Origin: Armatimonadota bacterium
GTDB lineage: Bacteria; Armatimonadota; UBA5829
Length of the DNA stretch: 64,000 bases
Assembly: GCA_039679645.1 (NCBI GenBank)
Contig: JBDKUO010000025.1
Span: 1 to 64,000, forward strand
Direction: 5' to 3'
The translations under genes were made by a program, and so were the position numbers. Shown here in pieces: positions 24,762 to 33,666 of this stretch (positions are counted from its first letter, which is position 1; each line of letters opens with the position of its first letter). The notes beneath the pieces were generated by a model. That model ran no database searches. It saw only the letters and a list, made by a program, of their open reading frames with translations, and was not told the DNA's origin.

Positions 24762-26597
24762 CTATTGCCGGCCTTTGTCTTCTTTTGGCCTATTGTCTTT
24801 TGGTTCTTCAATCTTTGGCGGTAAATATTTGGGTGTTATAAACGAATATGTTATGGAAGAACCGATATCGCTAGCGGTGGCTGTCAGGGTGTATTTGAAT
24901 TGCTTTCCTACCTGCTCACGCCTGCCACGAAGCTTGATATCTGCATAAGGATCTTTCGTAAATGCTGCTTTACCACGAAAGACCCTGGATATTGTATCAA
25001 ACTGAGCAGGCATCACTGTACTTAGGTCAAGCCCTTCCTTTGAATAGAAAGCAGCACTTTGAACCTCGTTCAGGCAGGCACAGGCTCTAATTGTATCACC
25101 ACTTTTGAAAGTCAGCCAGGATAACGGAATATCCACGTTTCCAAGAATCTCATCAGGCAGTATATTTTCTGAAAACTGGTCGTAGTCAAGCGCCGCAATC
25201 TGGCCAAGCTGGTCTATATCCAGTGTGCCTGTGTTCTTCAAACTTTTACGCCACGCCTCCAGCCATGCCTCGGGAATCTGTGCAGCGCGCTTTCTGAACC
25301 AGTCTCTGTCTCTGAACTCGATAATTGAGCCCTGCTTTTGCCAGTTGTGGCGGCTGGACTCGATCACATATAAAATATCTTTAAGTCGTTTATCGACATC
25401 TTTGGAATATTGATACTTGGAATAGGACCAAAAACTATCAGAGACAATCGTGTATCCGGATGCTGTTGCCAGCGCTGCCAACAGATCGACAAAACTGCTC
25501 CCCTCCATGTTCAGCTTCACCTTCACATCCAGAGCAGGATCAGCTTCATGCTCGATCAATGGCTCTCCGAAATCCGTCTTCTGCTCATCCTTAGGTTTCA
25601 TCTGATCTGGATTGACAGTCATGCCGTCCAACATCTGAATCTCACCTATAGCTTTTGCTTTTGCAGATTCATCGTCCGGACTCCTAAATAGACCATAGGC
25701 TCCATCTTTTCCCTGGCAGGAAAGATATACATCACCAATATATGTGTCGCCTCTATACCCCATTACCTCTTTTGCATAGTTGATTAAAATTGCAGTTTGA
25801 TCAATACTATCTGAAGCGCTTACCGGTCTGTCTGCTCCTTTACCTGTGAGTTCTTTGGTAATGGTATTTCTGGCCTGAAGAACATTCAGTATAGACTGCC
25901 GGACCTCGGGAGACATGTCAGAAGAATTCAACCGCAGCATCTCACCGGAAAGCCATGCCTGTTTAGCCGCAGGGACTTGCTCGAATAAAGCCGGCAGCAG
26001 TTCTTGATATCCCATTTTGCACTGCATATAAAGTAATGGATTATCGTTCTTGAGCTTTTCTATCTCCTCAGCATTCATAGTAGACGCCGTTGTAAGATCG
26101 TCCAGGACTTTAGCGCGCCCTTCTGTTTCTATTTTTTTGAGACGCTCCTCTTCAATAAACCTCTGGCGATCCGCGCCCAGCAGAGTCTTGCGATCCATAT
26201 ATAATCTGTAACTAACTACGCCGCCGTCATCACTCTTGCTCCACTTAAACTTCATCACACCGGCAATCGAGTTCATAAGGCTCGCAAGTGGAATATCCTT
26301 AGCAAAAATGTTCATTTTGCGGTCGCGTACCTGCCAGTCTAGATTGTTGTAACCGGCATAGAGCTTGACGCCCGTCATTTTGCTCAGATCGGCTAGTATC
26401 GACAAAACAGTCTTCCGTCTTGCCTCATATGTCACTTTTTGCGCGACATCGTCACTTGTGAGTATCGGTTCCGATGCGGCCATTTGACCTGAGTTCGGAT
26501 CGACAGTCAACTTCCCACTCGCAGCCAGAGGCGACGAAATACAGATAGCCAAGAAAATAACTGCAGCAAAGTAGCGGAGTATCAATGACTCACCCAT
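24762..26597 (-). CDS. secreted protein with an STN/secretin-N-like start
   Basis: 611 aa. Signal peptide at residues 1-27. Residues about 50-110 resemble the STN/secretin-N fold (TVLSILADLSKMTGVKLY ... DIPLASLMNSIAGV), which in outer-membrane secretins and TonB receptors docks partner proteins. A second such unit appears near 365-420 (FVDLLAALATASGYTIVSDS). No secretin barrel is seen, and the C-terminus is charged and Pro-rich. Function unknown; a periplasmic protein is likely. ATG or the nearby TTG could be the start. It lies between alr and a UbiB kinase gene. Confidence 0.7.
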   Translation of the reverse strand: MGESLILRYFAAVIFLAICISSPLAASGKLTVDPNSGQMAASEPILTSDDVAQKVTYEARRKTVLSILADLSKMTGVKLYAGYNNLDWQVRDRKMNIFAKDIPLASLMNSIAGVMKFKWSKSDDGGVVSYRLYMDRKTLLGADRQRFIEEERLKKIETEGRAKVLDDLTTASTMNAEEIEKLKNDNPLLYMQCKMGYQELLPALFEQVPAAKQAWLSGEMLRLNSSDMSPEVRQSILNVLQARNTITKELTGKGADRPVSASDSIDQTAILINYAKEVMGYRGDTYIGDVYLSCQGKDGAYGLFRSPDDESAKAKAIGEIQMLDGMTVNPDQMKPKDEQKTDFGEPLIEHEADPALDVKVKLNMEGSSFVDLLAALATASGYTIVSDSFWSYSKYQYSKDVDKRLKDILYVIESSRHNWQKQGSIIEFRDRDWFRKRAAQIPEAWLEAWRKSLKNTGTLDIDQLGQIAALDYDQFSENILPDEILGNVDIPLSWLTFKSGDTIRACACLNEVQSAAFYSKEGLDLSTVMPAQFDTISRVFRGKAAFTKDPYADIKLRGRREQVGKQFKYTLTATASDIGSSITYSFITPKYLPPKIEEPKDNRPKEDKGRQ

Positions 26598-26614
26598 CCT
26601 GTTATTGTAGTGTC

Positions 26615-28273
26615 TTACTTGTGCTTACCGGACCGCATTATCGCCACTATCAGCCAGACGCCGAATACCAGGGCTACTATATAGCCGAGCACGCCAAGAG
26701 TCGGCAGGCCGAAAAGTGAAACAGGCCCCTTTCCCGCAGTGACTACCAGCGATGAGCCTACAATCGTGCCCGCGACAATCAGTGCTATGGATATGCGATT
26801 TGCTGCGCTCTGGAATGTGCGCGAGACTTCATCAAGCCCCTGATGCTTGAACTCGACACGCAGTGTCCCTTCAACAGCCTTACGGACCAGCTTGTCAAGA
26901 TGTTCCGGCAGAGTAAATAGAAAGTCTCTGGCAGCTACCAATGCGCGAAAGAGCTCGGTTACATTGTTTTCGGAACGCAGTTCGCTCCTTACAGCCTTCC
27001 CCACATAGCCCCGGGCTACCTCCGTAAAATTGAAGTCCGTGTCGAGCTGGCGGCAAATTCCCTCCACGTTGGCAAACACTTTGCCTAACACGGCAAAACT
27101 TGCCGGAAGACGGACTTTATAACTCGCCGAAACATTCAGCACACGGGTCAGCAGTTGACCCATATTTACAGAACGCGCAGGGACATTATAATACGAACGC
27201 AGCACCTTGCCCAGGTCTTGAGTAAATCTGCGAACATCGACCTCATTTTGAGATATACCGAGATTAAGTATCTCGTCGGCAAGTATACGCGCATCCTGCT
27301 GCTCAAAGGCCATCAGCATCCTGATCGCGCCCGCCCTGTTCTCTGGGTCGAGATGACCTACTTGACCACAGTCGAGCAGAGCAATTTCACCCTCTTTTGT
27401 GACCAGTACATTACCAGGATGCGGATCAGCATGAAAAAATCCATCGACAAAGACCTGTTCAAAGAAAGACGCGGCAAAACGCTTTGAAAGTTCTTTATTG
27501 TCCACGCCTGGAATCGGGTTCTGTGCGACTTCCGTTATTTTAATGCCGTCGATTGCCTGAAGGGTAAGCACTTTTCCGGTCGTCAGATGCCAGTATACGT
27601 GCGGAACATGCACATGTCGCTCGTCCGATATGATCTCACGAAGGCGATCCGTATTTCTGGCTTCGCGGCTATAATCCAATTCCTCGCGTATCGTGATTGC
27701 GAACTCATCCACAATATCGAGAATGCCGTATGTACGAGCCCTCTCCCAATGCTGCTCCAGAAACTGGGCGCGTTTGTACATGATCTCCAGATCCGTATCG
27801 ACAACATCGCGTATATGAGGCCGCTGGACTTTTACGATCACCTGCGTGCCGTCGAGAAGTTTGGCGCAGTGGACTTGTGCAAGAGATGCTGCAGCAAGCG
27901 GCTCGACACTGAACTCCTTATACAGCTCCTCAAGACCAATTCCGAACTCGGACTCGATAACCTCTCGAATCTGCGCAAAATCGACCGTCGGCGCCGTATC
28001 CTGAAGCTTGGCTAACTCACTTATATACGGCTCGGGGATTATGTCGGGACGTGTTGAGAGGATCTGGCCCATCTTGACGAAAGTCGGACCCAGCTCTTCG
28101 AGTATTTCGCGGATATGAGCAGGAGCACCGACTTTCTCCTGAATATGCGGGACTTTACCCAGATGCTCAGCAAGACCAAGCCTGCCGACCATCCAGCCCC
28201 AGCCGTGTTTGGCCAGAATTCTCGCTATCTGCCGGTATCGCTGAAGATGCCGGCGGCTTTTGTCGAGTAACAA
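26615..28273 (-). CDS. ubiB: UbiB/ABC1/AarF-family protein kinase-like
   Basis: 552 aa. The family signature KMGQILSTRPDI occupies the N-terminal extension. VKVQRP, HADPHPGNVLV and LLDCGQVG form the atypical kinase core. Two membrane helices end the protein (about 490-550). Family members support quinone synthesis or lipid handling; the genome also encodes prenyl synthase and UbiE/MenG at 44.8-46.7 kb. The start is TTG at 28273 after GGAG. Confidence 0.93.
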   Translation of the reverse strand: MLLDKSRRHLQRYRQIARILAKHGWGWMVGRLGLAEHLGKVPHIQEKVGAPAHIREILEELGPTFVKMGQILSTRPDIIPEPYISELAKLQDTAPTVDFAQIREVIESEFGIGLEELYKEFSVEPLAAASLAQVHCAKLLDGTQVIVKVQRPHIRDVVDTDLEIMYKRAQFLEQHWERARTYGILDIVDEFAITIREELDYSREARNTDRLREIISDERHVHVPHVYWHLTTGKVLTLQAIDGIKITEVAQNPIPGVDNKELSKRFAASFFEQVFVDGFFHADPHPGNVLVTKEGEIALLDCGQVGHLDPENRAGAIRMLMAFEQQDARILADEILNLGISQNEVDVRRFTQDLGKVLRSYYNVPARSVNMGQLLTRVLNVSASYKVRLPASFAVLGKVFANVEGICRQLDTDFNFTEVARGYVGKAVRSELRSENNVTELFRALVAARDFLFTLPEHLDKLVRKAVEGTLRVEFKHQGLDEVSRTFQSAANRISIALIVAGTIVGSSLVVTAGKGPVSLFGLPTLGVLGYIVALVFGVWLIVAIMRSGKHK

Positions 28274-28288
28274 TTATTTACTCCTTAA

Positions 28289-28323
28289 AGTGGAGAGCGG
28301 AGAGTTGAGAGTGGAGAGCCCGG
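28289..28323. repeat. AGTGGAG heptad array upstream of ubiB
   Basis: Five in-phase 7-nt units (AGTGGAG, AGCGGAG, AGTTGAG, AGTGGAG, AGCCCGG). The unit is close to that at 51524-51565 and to the complement of the mutS array. Confidence 0.78.
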
Positions 28324-28352
28324 AACAGACACCACTCAGTTATACCCAATGA

Positions 28353-28378
28353 TCGGGCGCGATATCTGATCGCGACCG
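28353..28378. repeat. TCGGGCGCGATATC palindrome
   Basis: Shares TCGGGCGCGATATCNGATC with 13477-13495, and a shorter core with 11426-11440. Confidence 0.65.
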
Positions 28379-28414
28379 CAAAAAACTCTGCAATTTGAAA
28401 TCGCAACATTTTTG

Positions 28415-28480
28415 TATGCCGCGAGAATGGCGATTTACGCTATTTCAACGATATTCACTAACTCTGAGTTCCGCGGCATG
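28415..28480. repeat. 66-bp palindromic element, copy A
   Basis: Ends ATGCCGCG and CGCGGCAT are inverted repeats. The interior is about 70 percent identical to copy B (29022-29089) in the same orientation. It overlaps the last codons of the 186-aa gene. Confidence 0.65.
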
Positions 28481-29005
28481 TTGTAGATCTCTTGCCAGCA
28501 TACTTCCTAAGCCCCCAAGATCGGTGCAACAAGTTATAACAAGTCCCAATATACCGGTAAAACAGGCGGACGGGCTATTATGGCAAAATCCTGCTGATGC
28601 ACCTAATGCCAACGGGATAATCAGACGGAAAACAGGCATTCTAGAAACACTGAGAACAGTGATGCCCTCAACATCACGTATCTTTAGAGAATACATAAAG
28701 TTCCATGCTACAACAATCTTGAATTGCTTGCTGCCTAATCGACTCACATCTATATTTTCTCGTTCACTTGCCTGCAGATAATGCGGCGTCCACACGCGCC
28801 ATTTCTTGACTACATTAGAAGCTATCTCACGTAGTTCTTCATTTCCTAAATGTACACCAGGCGAGAGACAGACATTTTGAGTTCTCAATAAAACACGTAT
28901 GCCCGACTGCCTTACTTCATTGCGAGTCATGTGTATAAGCCATGGCAAGTTGAGTAATAGTATCAGGACTAAAGAACCCCACATAGTCCAAATGATGATC
29001 AACAT
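28445..29005 (-). CDS. membrane protein of unknown function
   Basis: 186 aa. The first helix, residues 2-25, is strongly hydrophobic (LVLILLLNLPWLI). Another hydrophobic stretch at about 128-165 contains four Cys and is broken by Pro. I recognise no family. The last 11 residues are encoded by a repeat element. Start ATG at 29005 has AGGAAA about 13 nt upstream, so ATG at residue 8 is an alternative. Direct copies of one element flank the gene on both sides, which suggests that it may have moved or been duplicated. Confidence 0.55.
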   Translation of the reverse strand: MLIIIWTMWGSLVLILLLNLPWLIHMTRNEVRQSGIRVLLRTQNVCLSPGVHLGNEELREIASNVVKKWRVWTPHYLQASERENIDVSRLGSKQFKIVVAWNFMYSLKIRDVEGITVLSVSRMPVFRLIIPLALGASAGFCHNSPSACFTGILGLVITCCTDLGGLGSMLARDLQHAAELRVSEYR

Positions 29006-29021
29006 GATATTTACTGTTTCC

Positions 29022-29089
29022 TATGCTGCGGGAATGACGCTTTTCACTTACTCCCCCAATATTCAACGTTCACAAGTTCCCGCAGCTTG
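29022..29089. repeat. 68-bp palindromic element, copy B
   Basis: Terminal inverted repeat GCTGCGGGAA/TTCCCGCAGC. It contains GGAATGAC, also found at the end of the 35-bp elements. It lies just upstream of the 186-aa gene, in its leader. Confidence 0.65.
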
Positions 29090-29194
29090 CACTATATTGC
29101 TCAAATGAAGGGCTTCGGATACTCATATCCCTCGATAATCTACATTAATCAGGGAATATTCACTCTCGAAATGTATCAAGCGCTGAATTTATTT

Positions 29195-29217
29195 CGGGCC
29201 GGAAAGCATCCGGCCCG
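29195..29217 (-). terminator. hairpin after the phasin-like gene
   Basis: CGGGCCGG/CCGGCCCG stem, 21 bases past the stop. No T tract follows, so it may be a stability element rather than a full terminator. Confidence 0.6.
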
Positions 29218-29237
29218 ATCAACATCATCAACCAATA

Positions 29238-29591
29238 TTATTCGCACTTGGAAGGACACACAATGCCGATCTCTTCGACCTGCTTTTCAAGATGGCTGAG
29301 GCGTTTTTCAAGCATGTCTATCTCCTGCTCCAGCTCGATCACCTTTGCCGACTCGGCGGCTCCAGCCTGCTGGAGCATTTTCGACATCTGCTCACGCAGC
29401 CACTCCTGCACGGACTTCTTCTCCTCTTCAGCCTTTTTGGTGACATCATCGACGAACTGCTTTGCCTCATCAGAGCTCATTTCACCCCTGGAGACGGCCT
29501 CATCCGCGAATTGCTTGAGCTTTTCTGCGCTCAGCGCCGCCGCACCAAGGCCAAAGTTCATTGATTTTTTAATAAGGTCCATCATATTCAA
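29238..29591 (-). CDS. phasin-like coiled-coil protein
   Basis: 117 aa. It opens with a short amphipathic segment (LIKKSMNFGLGAAALSAEKL) and a charged helix typical of phasin/PhaF-like proteins. It ends in a heptad coiled coil (about 80-108) and a CPSKCE tail. Such proteins coat polyhydroxyalkanoate granules or act as general helical scaffolds. They are often found near ubiB genes, as here. No PHA synthase is in the window, so a granule role is only a guess. Confidence 0.7.
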   Translation of the reverse strand: MNMMDLIKKSMNFGLGAAALSAEKLKQFADEAVSRGEMSSDEAKQFVDDVTKKAEEEKKSVQEWLREQMSKMLQQAGAAESAKVIELEQEIDMLEKRLSHLEKQVEEIGIVCPSKCE

Positions 29592-29624
29592 CGCGCCATA
29601 CCCCCTAAATCTAGAAGTTAGATA

Positions 29625-30128
29625 TTATGCATCTCTGTGCCAGTTTACTCTTGCCAGTTTATCGTCTCCAGGCCACTTATATTCAATGCTGCCTCTGTAT
29701 GCCCTGTGTATCGCCTTGCCTAACCTTTGTGCAAGCTTTTCATTTGTCGTCGCTATCTCGATGCCGCCCCTTACCGTCTCCAGACTCATGATCCTCTGCA
29801 AAGGATTATCAGCAAGCGCCTGATTGCTTTCATTGCGGATAAGGCTCAAAATTTCATCTTTATGAGCGTCTATAAACCTGCCGCTCAACTTTAGTATGCC
29901 GCCTGGAACATGGTCTCTCTGCTTCCTACAGGCCGGGCACAACGTTTCATGCTGAATTCCTTCAGCTCTTTTTTCTTTAGTCAGATCAGCCTGCGTATAC
30001 CAGCGCCCAGCCGTATATACAAAGCCGCACTTTCCACAAATGCTGTTCTCTTCTATGGACTCCTCGTCGATATAAGGGTCGGTGTATGATTCAACGTTGC
30101 GTCTGATGGTAACCGGCGATTTATTCAC
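29625..30128 (-). CDS. BCAM0308-family zinc protein
   Basis: 167 aa. The pattern matches the BCAM0308 family: an N-terminal RRNVESYTDPY, a zinc-binding set CGKCGFVY...CPACRKQRD, then GGILKLSGRF, IRNESNQ, NPLQRIMSLE and a C-terminal alpha/beta part ending RVNWHRD. Function unknown; the layout hints at RNA or nucleotide binding. I chose GTG at 30128 because AAGGAGG lies 9 nt upstream; longer ATG starts have no site. Confidence 0.82.
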   Translation of the reverse strand: MNKSPVTIRRNVESYTDPYIDEESIEENSICGKCGFVYTAGRWYTQADLTKEKRAEGIQHETLCPACRKQRDHVPGGILKLSGRFIDAHKDEILSLIRNESNQALADNPLQRIMSLETVRGGIEIATTNEKLAQRLGKAIHRAYRGSIEYKWPGDDKLARVNWHRDA

Positions 30129-30231
30129 TGTCGTGTACCTCCTTAGCATAATGACTGTGAGGTCACTACTGTGGCTCATTATTAGCTTACCCGACCGCTG
30201 AAAGCGTTCAAACGAAAAGCAGGGGCTGTTT

Positions 30232-30954
30232 TTATGATCGAGCCGAACTTATCATCGACCACCCGATCATCGCCGCACAAAGCAGCGCAGCCGGAATGAG
30301 CGCATACTTGAGCGGCAGCAGCATCACCGATATACCGACCAAAGCAACACCAAAGAGTAAAAGTATATAATAGCGAATTCCCGGCGCACTGCCGCCGGAG
30401 AGCCACCTGCTGAACGAACTCTGATATGACAGATGCGATCCGCATTTCTTGCAGACACGCGTGCCGCTGGGATAGTCGACAAGACATATCTTGCAGTATG
30501 GGTTCACAGTGTCTCTTATATGGCGCTCCCGCGACCATGCCGCAAGCATGTACTCGCATTCCATCCCCGCGCCCATATCGACTGCAACCTGCATCTCATC
30601 TATTGATCGGTCAAGCTCACCCAGCTTGTATAGAGTATCTGCCAGATATTGCCTGGCGGCGACATTGGTGGGATCTATATGCACTGTGTCCACATATTTA
30701 TCCATCTGGCCCTTATAAAAAGATCTCATGCCGCCTATCCTGAACGAATAGGCCACATACCCCCCGACACCGGCAAGTGGAAAGAAAGCAACCACCCACT
30801 GCCAAAATGTATGCGCTTTAGCCAGCCCAAGCGATGTCCAGCACAAAATAGACGCAAGGATAACTGCGTCCGAGAACTCGATCATTCCCTCCGACCACCA
30901 ATGTGCAATCATTATCAAAAAAGCGCAGGCAAGCAATACGCCAACAATAATCAT
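30232..30954 (-). CDS. membrane protein with TPR and zinc ribbon
   Basis: 240 aa. N-terminal membrane helices at about 1-15, 27-48 and 50-70. Then a TPR-like pair around 88-140 (TNVAARQYLADTLYKLGELDRSIDEM), a CKIC...CKKC zinc ribbon at about 154-173, and two C-terminal helices (190-237). Likely a membrane-anchored adaptor; the partner is unknown. ATG start. No clear homologue comes to mind. Confidence 0.72.
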   Translation of the reverse strand: MIIVGVLLACAFLIMIAHWWSEGMIEFSDAVILASILCWTSLGLAKAHTFWQWVVAFFPLAGVGGYVAYSFRIGGMRSFYKGQMDKYVDTVHIDPTNVAARQYLADTLYKLGELDRSIDEMQVAVDMGAGMECEYMLAAWSRERHIRDTVNPYCKICLVDYPSGTRVCKKCGSHLSYQSSFSRWLSGGSAPGIRYYILLLFGVALVGISVMLLPLKYALIPAALLCAAMIGWSMISSARS

Positions 30955-31120
30955 TTTGTATCTGATATTTAATATTGATTATATGAATAGGATTATGTGC
31001 ATGTTGATTTGCGTTATGGACTTTGGGTCAGCCACAACCGACGATGCCTATATTTTCGCCGCCGGAGGTCTCAATTCCTTTTAATGTGTTTACTGCGGTC
31101 AAGATCAGCTAAAAAAAGTG

Positions 31121-31149
31121 TTGACGTTCAGAGCATCCGATAGTAAAAT
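31121..31149 (+). promoter_or_regulatory. promoter of tRNA-Leu
   Basis: TTGACG, 17-bp spacer, TAAAAT; transcription would start just ahead of the mature 5' end at 31161. Confidence 0.85.
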
Positions 31150-31160
31150 ATATCTGCCAT

Positions 31161-31247
31161 GGGGACGTGGCGGAATGGCAGACGCGCTTGGTTGAGGGCC
31201 AAGTGAGCTTAACGCTCATATGAGTTCGACTCTCATCGTCCCCACCA
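31161..31247 (+). tRNA. tRNA-Leu (GAG)
   Basis: 87 nt with a long variable arm, as expected for leucine. Acceptor GGGGACG pairs with CGTCCCC, followed by A and an encoded CCA. The anticodon stem CTTGG/CCAAG holds loop TTGAGGG, so the anticodon is GAG (reads CUC/CUU). The T arm contains TTCGACTCT. The preceding 30955-31120 holds no gene that I can support. Confidence 0.95.
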
Positions 31248-31329
31248 CAAGATTAAAATCCGACCTCACATGGTTTTTGTTTCAACCGCTAACACGCTTG
31301 GTTCGTTATTGCCGTGGTTCTTAACCAAT

Positions 31330-32394
31330 TCAGCAGCTAAGCGCTGTCTCTACCTCCACAGCACGGTGAGCGTAAGTATGATTGGCGATAGCCCTCTCAT
31401 GTGCAGCCCTGCCTATCAGAAGGGCACGAGATGGGTTCAGCTCACGCATATGATGGGCTACTTCGACTCCGCTCTGGGCCGTCAGAATCTCCTTTCCCGG
31501 CTCAAAAAACTTCTCCAGACCGTCCCAACGCTCACTGATAATACAGGCGCCAGTCGCGGCAGCCTGAAATACTCGCGCAGCAGGTGAAAAACCGTAATGC
31601 GCCACAGCCTCCCATGCGACATTTAGAATTGCGACTGGGGTGCTGTTGAATGCGTTGATATCCCATGAATATATCTCTCCCGCCAGTTTCACGTTATCAG
31701 GCATATGTCTGCTTCCCCACCCGCTTCCGGCAAGCACAAACTTGGCATAAGGCATTTCCCGTGCAGCGCCGAAAAAGAACTCATCTACTCGGATCTCACG
31801 GCCCGGCAGCCTGTCACCGCAAAAACCCAAATCGCCTTTGAATCTTTCTTCAGGACTGACATGGTGATAAACCTTCGGATCAATTGCATCGTGTATCGGA
31901 ACGGACTTTCGTGCGCCTAATACGTCATATGCGTTTTGTACCGCATCTCCGCCGCTGTGAGTAAGTATAAGGTCATATCTAGATATTTGTGCGCGAAGAG
32001 GGTCATTCGGACTCTTTTCAATGCGGTCCAGTGTGCCCGGCGCATCGATGTCCCAAAAGACACATATAGAATTCGGCCGCTTCATGCAAGGAACTGCTGC
32101 CTCAAGCAGTTCGTCGAAAACCCCTACCCCGCTCGCTTTTATAATCACATCGGCATCCCGCGCGTCGTCCAGGGCACTGTGAACACCGTCTTCGCCATCA
32201 GCCGAATATACGACCACACGCGCCCAGTCAGGCTCGTCCAGATCACGATGCAGTTGGCGGTCGAATGCGTCAGGTTCATAAAATGTAATGGAGTGTCCGC
32301 GATCATGCAGCGCTCGGATAATTCCCCTAAAATAAGCCGCAGGCGGGTTAAAATGTGCAGAAACCAGGCTCGATCCAAAGAATGCGATTTTCAT
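31330..32394 (-). CDS. CgeB-like glycosyltransferase
   Basis: 354 aa. GT-B-like: an N-terminal Rossmann half (MKIAFFGSSLVSAH), FWDIDAPGTLDRI in the middle and a C-terminal half with FQAAATGACIISERWDGLEKFFEPGKE. This matches the CgeB/spore maturation glycosyltransferase group. These modify surface or secreted molecules; donor and acceptor are unknown. The presence of a CgeB homologue does not imply sporulation. ATG start after AGGAGGATAT. Confidence 0.85.
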   Translation of the reverse strand: MKIAFFGSSLVSAHFNPPAAYFRGIIRALHDRGHSITFYEPDAFDRQLHRDLDEPDWARVVVYSADGEDGVHSALDDARDADVIIKASGVGVFDELLEAAVPCMKRPNSICVFWDIDAPGTLDRIEKSPNDPLRAQISRYDLILTHSGGDAVQNAYDVLGARKSVPIHDAIDPKVYHHVSPEERFKGDLGFCGDRLPGREIRVDEFFFGAAREMPYAKFVLAGSGWGSRHMPDNVKLAGEIYSWDINAFNSTPVAILNVAWEAVAHYGFSPAARVFQAAATGACIISERWDGLEKFFEPGKEILTAQSGVEVAHHMRELNPSRALLIGRAAHERAIANHTYAHRAVEVETALSC

Positions 32395-32434
32395 CGGTCA
32401 TATCCTCCGTTTCTACTGGGAAGTATTACAAGAC

Positions 32435-32463
32435 AGTATATCCTCCAATCAAGCAATCGGCAA
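32435..32463 (-). promoter_or_regulatory. promoter of the CgeB-like gene
   Basis: Minus strand TTGCCG, 17-bp spacer, TATACT. Divergent from the promoter at 32471-32499, with only 7 bp between them. Confidence 0.65.
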
Positions 32464-32470
32464 TGATGAC

Positions 32471-32499
32471 TTGATTTACGCACATAAAGTTACTATAAT
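32471..32499 (+). promoter_or_regulatory. promoter of the sugar isomerase gene
   Basis: TTGATT, 17-bp spacer, TATAAT; about 35 nt to the start codon. Confidence 0.75.
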
Positions 32500-32541
32500 T
32501 CCTCATAATGGCAATCAAATGGGGAGGCCGGAATATATAAT

Positions 32542-33504
32542 ATGAAGATAGGCGTGTTTGAAGTGCTTTTTGCCGGGCAGCCGTTCGAGGCGGCTCTTGA
32601 CTATATAGCAGCCTCCGGCGTTCAGATGGTCGAGTTGGGCTGCGGCAATTATCCGGGAAATGCGCACTGTAATGTCGATGAGCTTCTCGGAAACTCTGCT
32701 GCTCAAAAGAACCTGCTCAACGCTATAAGTTCACGACGGCTTCAGATCAGCGCGCTGTCATGCCACGGCAATCCCGTCCACCCAAACAAAGATTTCGCCG
32801 CCAAAGACCGCGACACGTTCAACAAGACCGTTCGGCTGGCAAGAGAGCTTGGGGTCGAGGTGGTCGCCAACTTTTCCGGCTGCCCCGGCGATGGGCCCAA
32901 TGCTACCGGACCTAACTGGGTAACATGCGCATGGCCGCCCGATTATGTAGACATACTTAACTGGCAGTGGAACGAAATCCTGATACCATACTGGCGCGAG
33001 CAGGCCAAATTCCTAAAGGATAACGGCGTCAAAGTCGCTCTGGAAATGCATCCAGGTTTTTGTGTATATAATGTAGAGACTATGCTCAAGCTGCGCGACG
33101 CATGCGGCGAAGCCATAGGCTGTAACTTTGATCCAAGTCATCTTTTCTGGAACGGCGTTGACCCGTGCATGGCTATCCGCAAGCTAGGTGGCGCTATCTA
33201 TCATGCACATGCCAAAGATTGCCTTATTGATAAGCACAACACTTCGATCAACGGCTGCAATGATACCAAACACTACGGAGATGTACTGGGCAGGAGCTGG
33301 GTCTTTCGCACTATCGGCTACGGGCACGACCTTAAGGTTTGGAAGGACATTGTGAGCACGCTCAAGTCGGTCGGCTACGATTTTGTTCTGTCCATCGAAC
33401 ACGAAGACGGTCTGATGTCGGTCAACGAAGGCTTCCAGAAGGCTGTCTCCCTCCTTAAAGAAGCAATTATCACCGAGCAGCCCGGCGAAATGTGGTGGGC
33501 CTAA
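32542..33504 (+). CDS. sugar phosphate isomerase/epimerase (TIM barrel)
   Basis: 320 aa xylose-isomerase-like barrel. Typical metal-binding positions are seen: VALEMHPGF (Glu, His), GCNFDPSHLFW (Asp, His), YHAHAKDC (His) and LSIEHEDG (Glu). Members isomerise or epimerise sugars or inositol derivatives; the substrate is not predictable. ATG start with a GGAGG-like site. Its promoter is back-to-back with that of the CgeB-like gene. Confidence 0.88.
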   Translation: MKIGVFEVLFAGQPFEAALDYIAASGVQMVELGCGNYPGNAHCNVDELLGNSAAQKNLLNAISSRRLQISALSCHGNPVHPNKDFAAKDRDTFNKTVRLARELGVEVVANFSGCPGDGPNATGPNWVTCAWPPDYVDILNWQWNEILIPYWREQAKFLKDNGVKVALEMHPGFCVYNVETMLKLRDACGEAIGCNFDPSHLFWNGVDPCMAIRKLGGAIYHAHAKDCLIDKHNTSINGCNDTKHYGDVLGRSWVFRTIGYGHDLKVWKDIVSTLKSVGYDFVLSIEHEDGLMSVNEGFQKAVSLLKEAIITEQPGEMWWA

Positions 33505-33507
33505 TAC

Positions 33508-33549
33508 ATTTAGTATTTGGGATTTTGTATTGATTATTTGATTGTTTGA
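33508..33549. repeat. ATTTNGT-type heptad array (copy 2)
   Basis: Five in-phase 7-nt units (ATTTAGT, ATTTGGG, ATTTTGT, ATTGATT, ATTTGAT) just after the isomerase stop. The first about 29 bases match 11377-11405. Confidence 0.75.
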
Positions 33550-33616
33550 CTATGGGTGAGCGATATAGAAATAAAGCATACGCGCTCACATCGGGTTTTC
33601 CCTCATGCCTCGTTGT

Positions 33617-33645
33617 TTGTGACGAGAATATGAGTGTGTTATACT
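33617..33645 (+). promoter_or_regulatory. promoter of ilvE
   Basis: TTGTGA, 17-bp spacer, TATACT, 22 bp before the start codon. It may also serve mcsA-mcsB-clpC if the hairpin at 34535-34613 is read through. Confidence 0.7.
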
Positions 33646-33666
33646 AATATCATCAGGAGCATTTCA

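Noticed and set aside
31250-31330. Integration site (att) beside tRNA-Leu
   Set aside because: No repeated tRNA 3' end, no integrase and no foreign gene block nearby.
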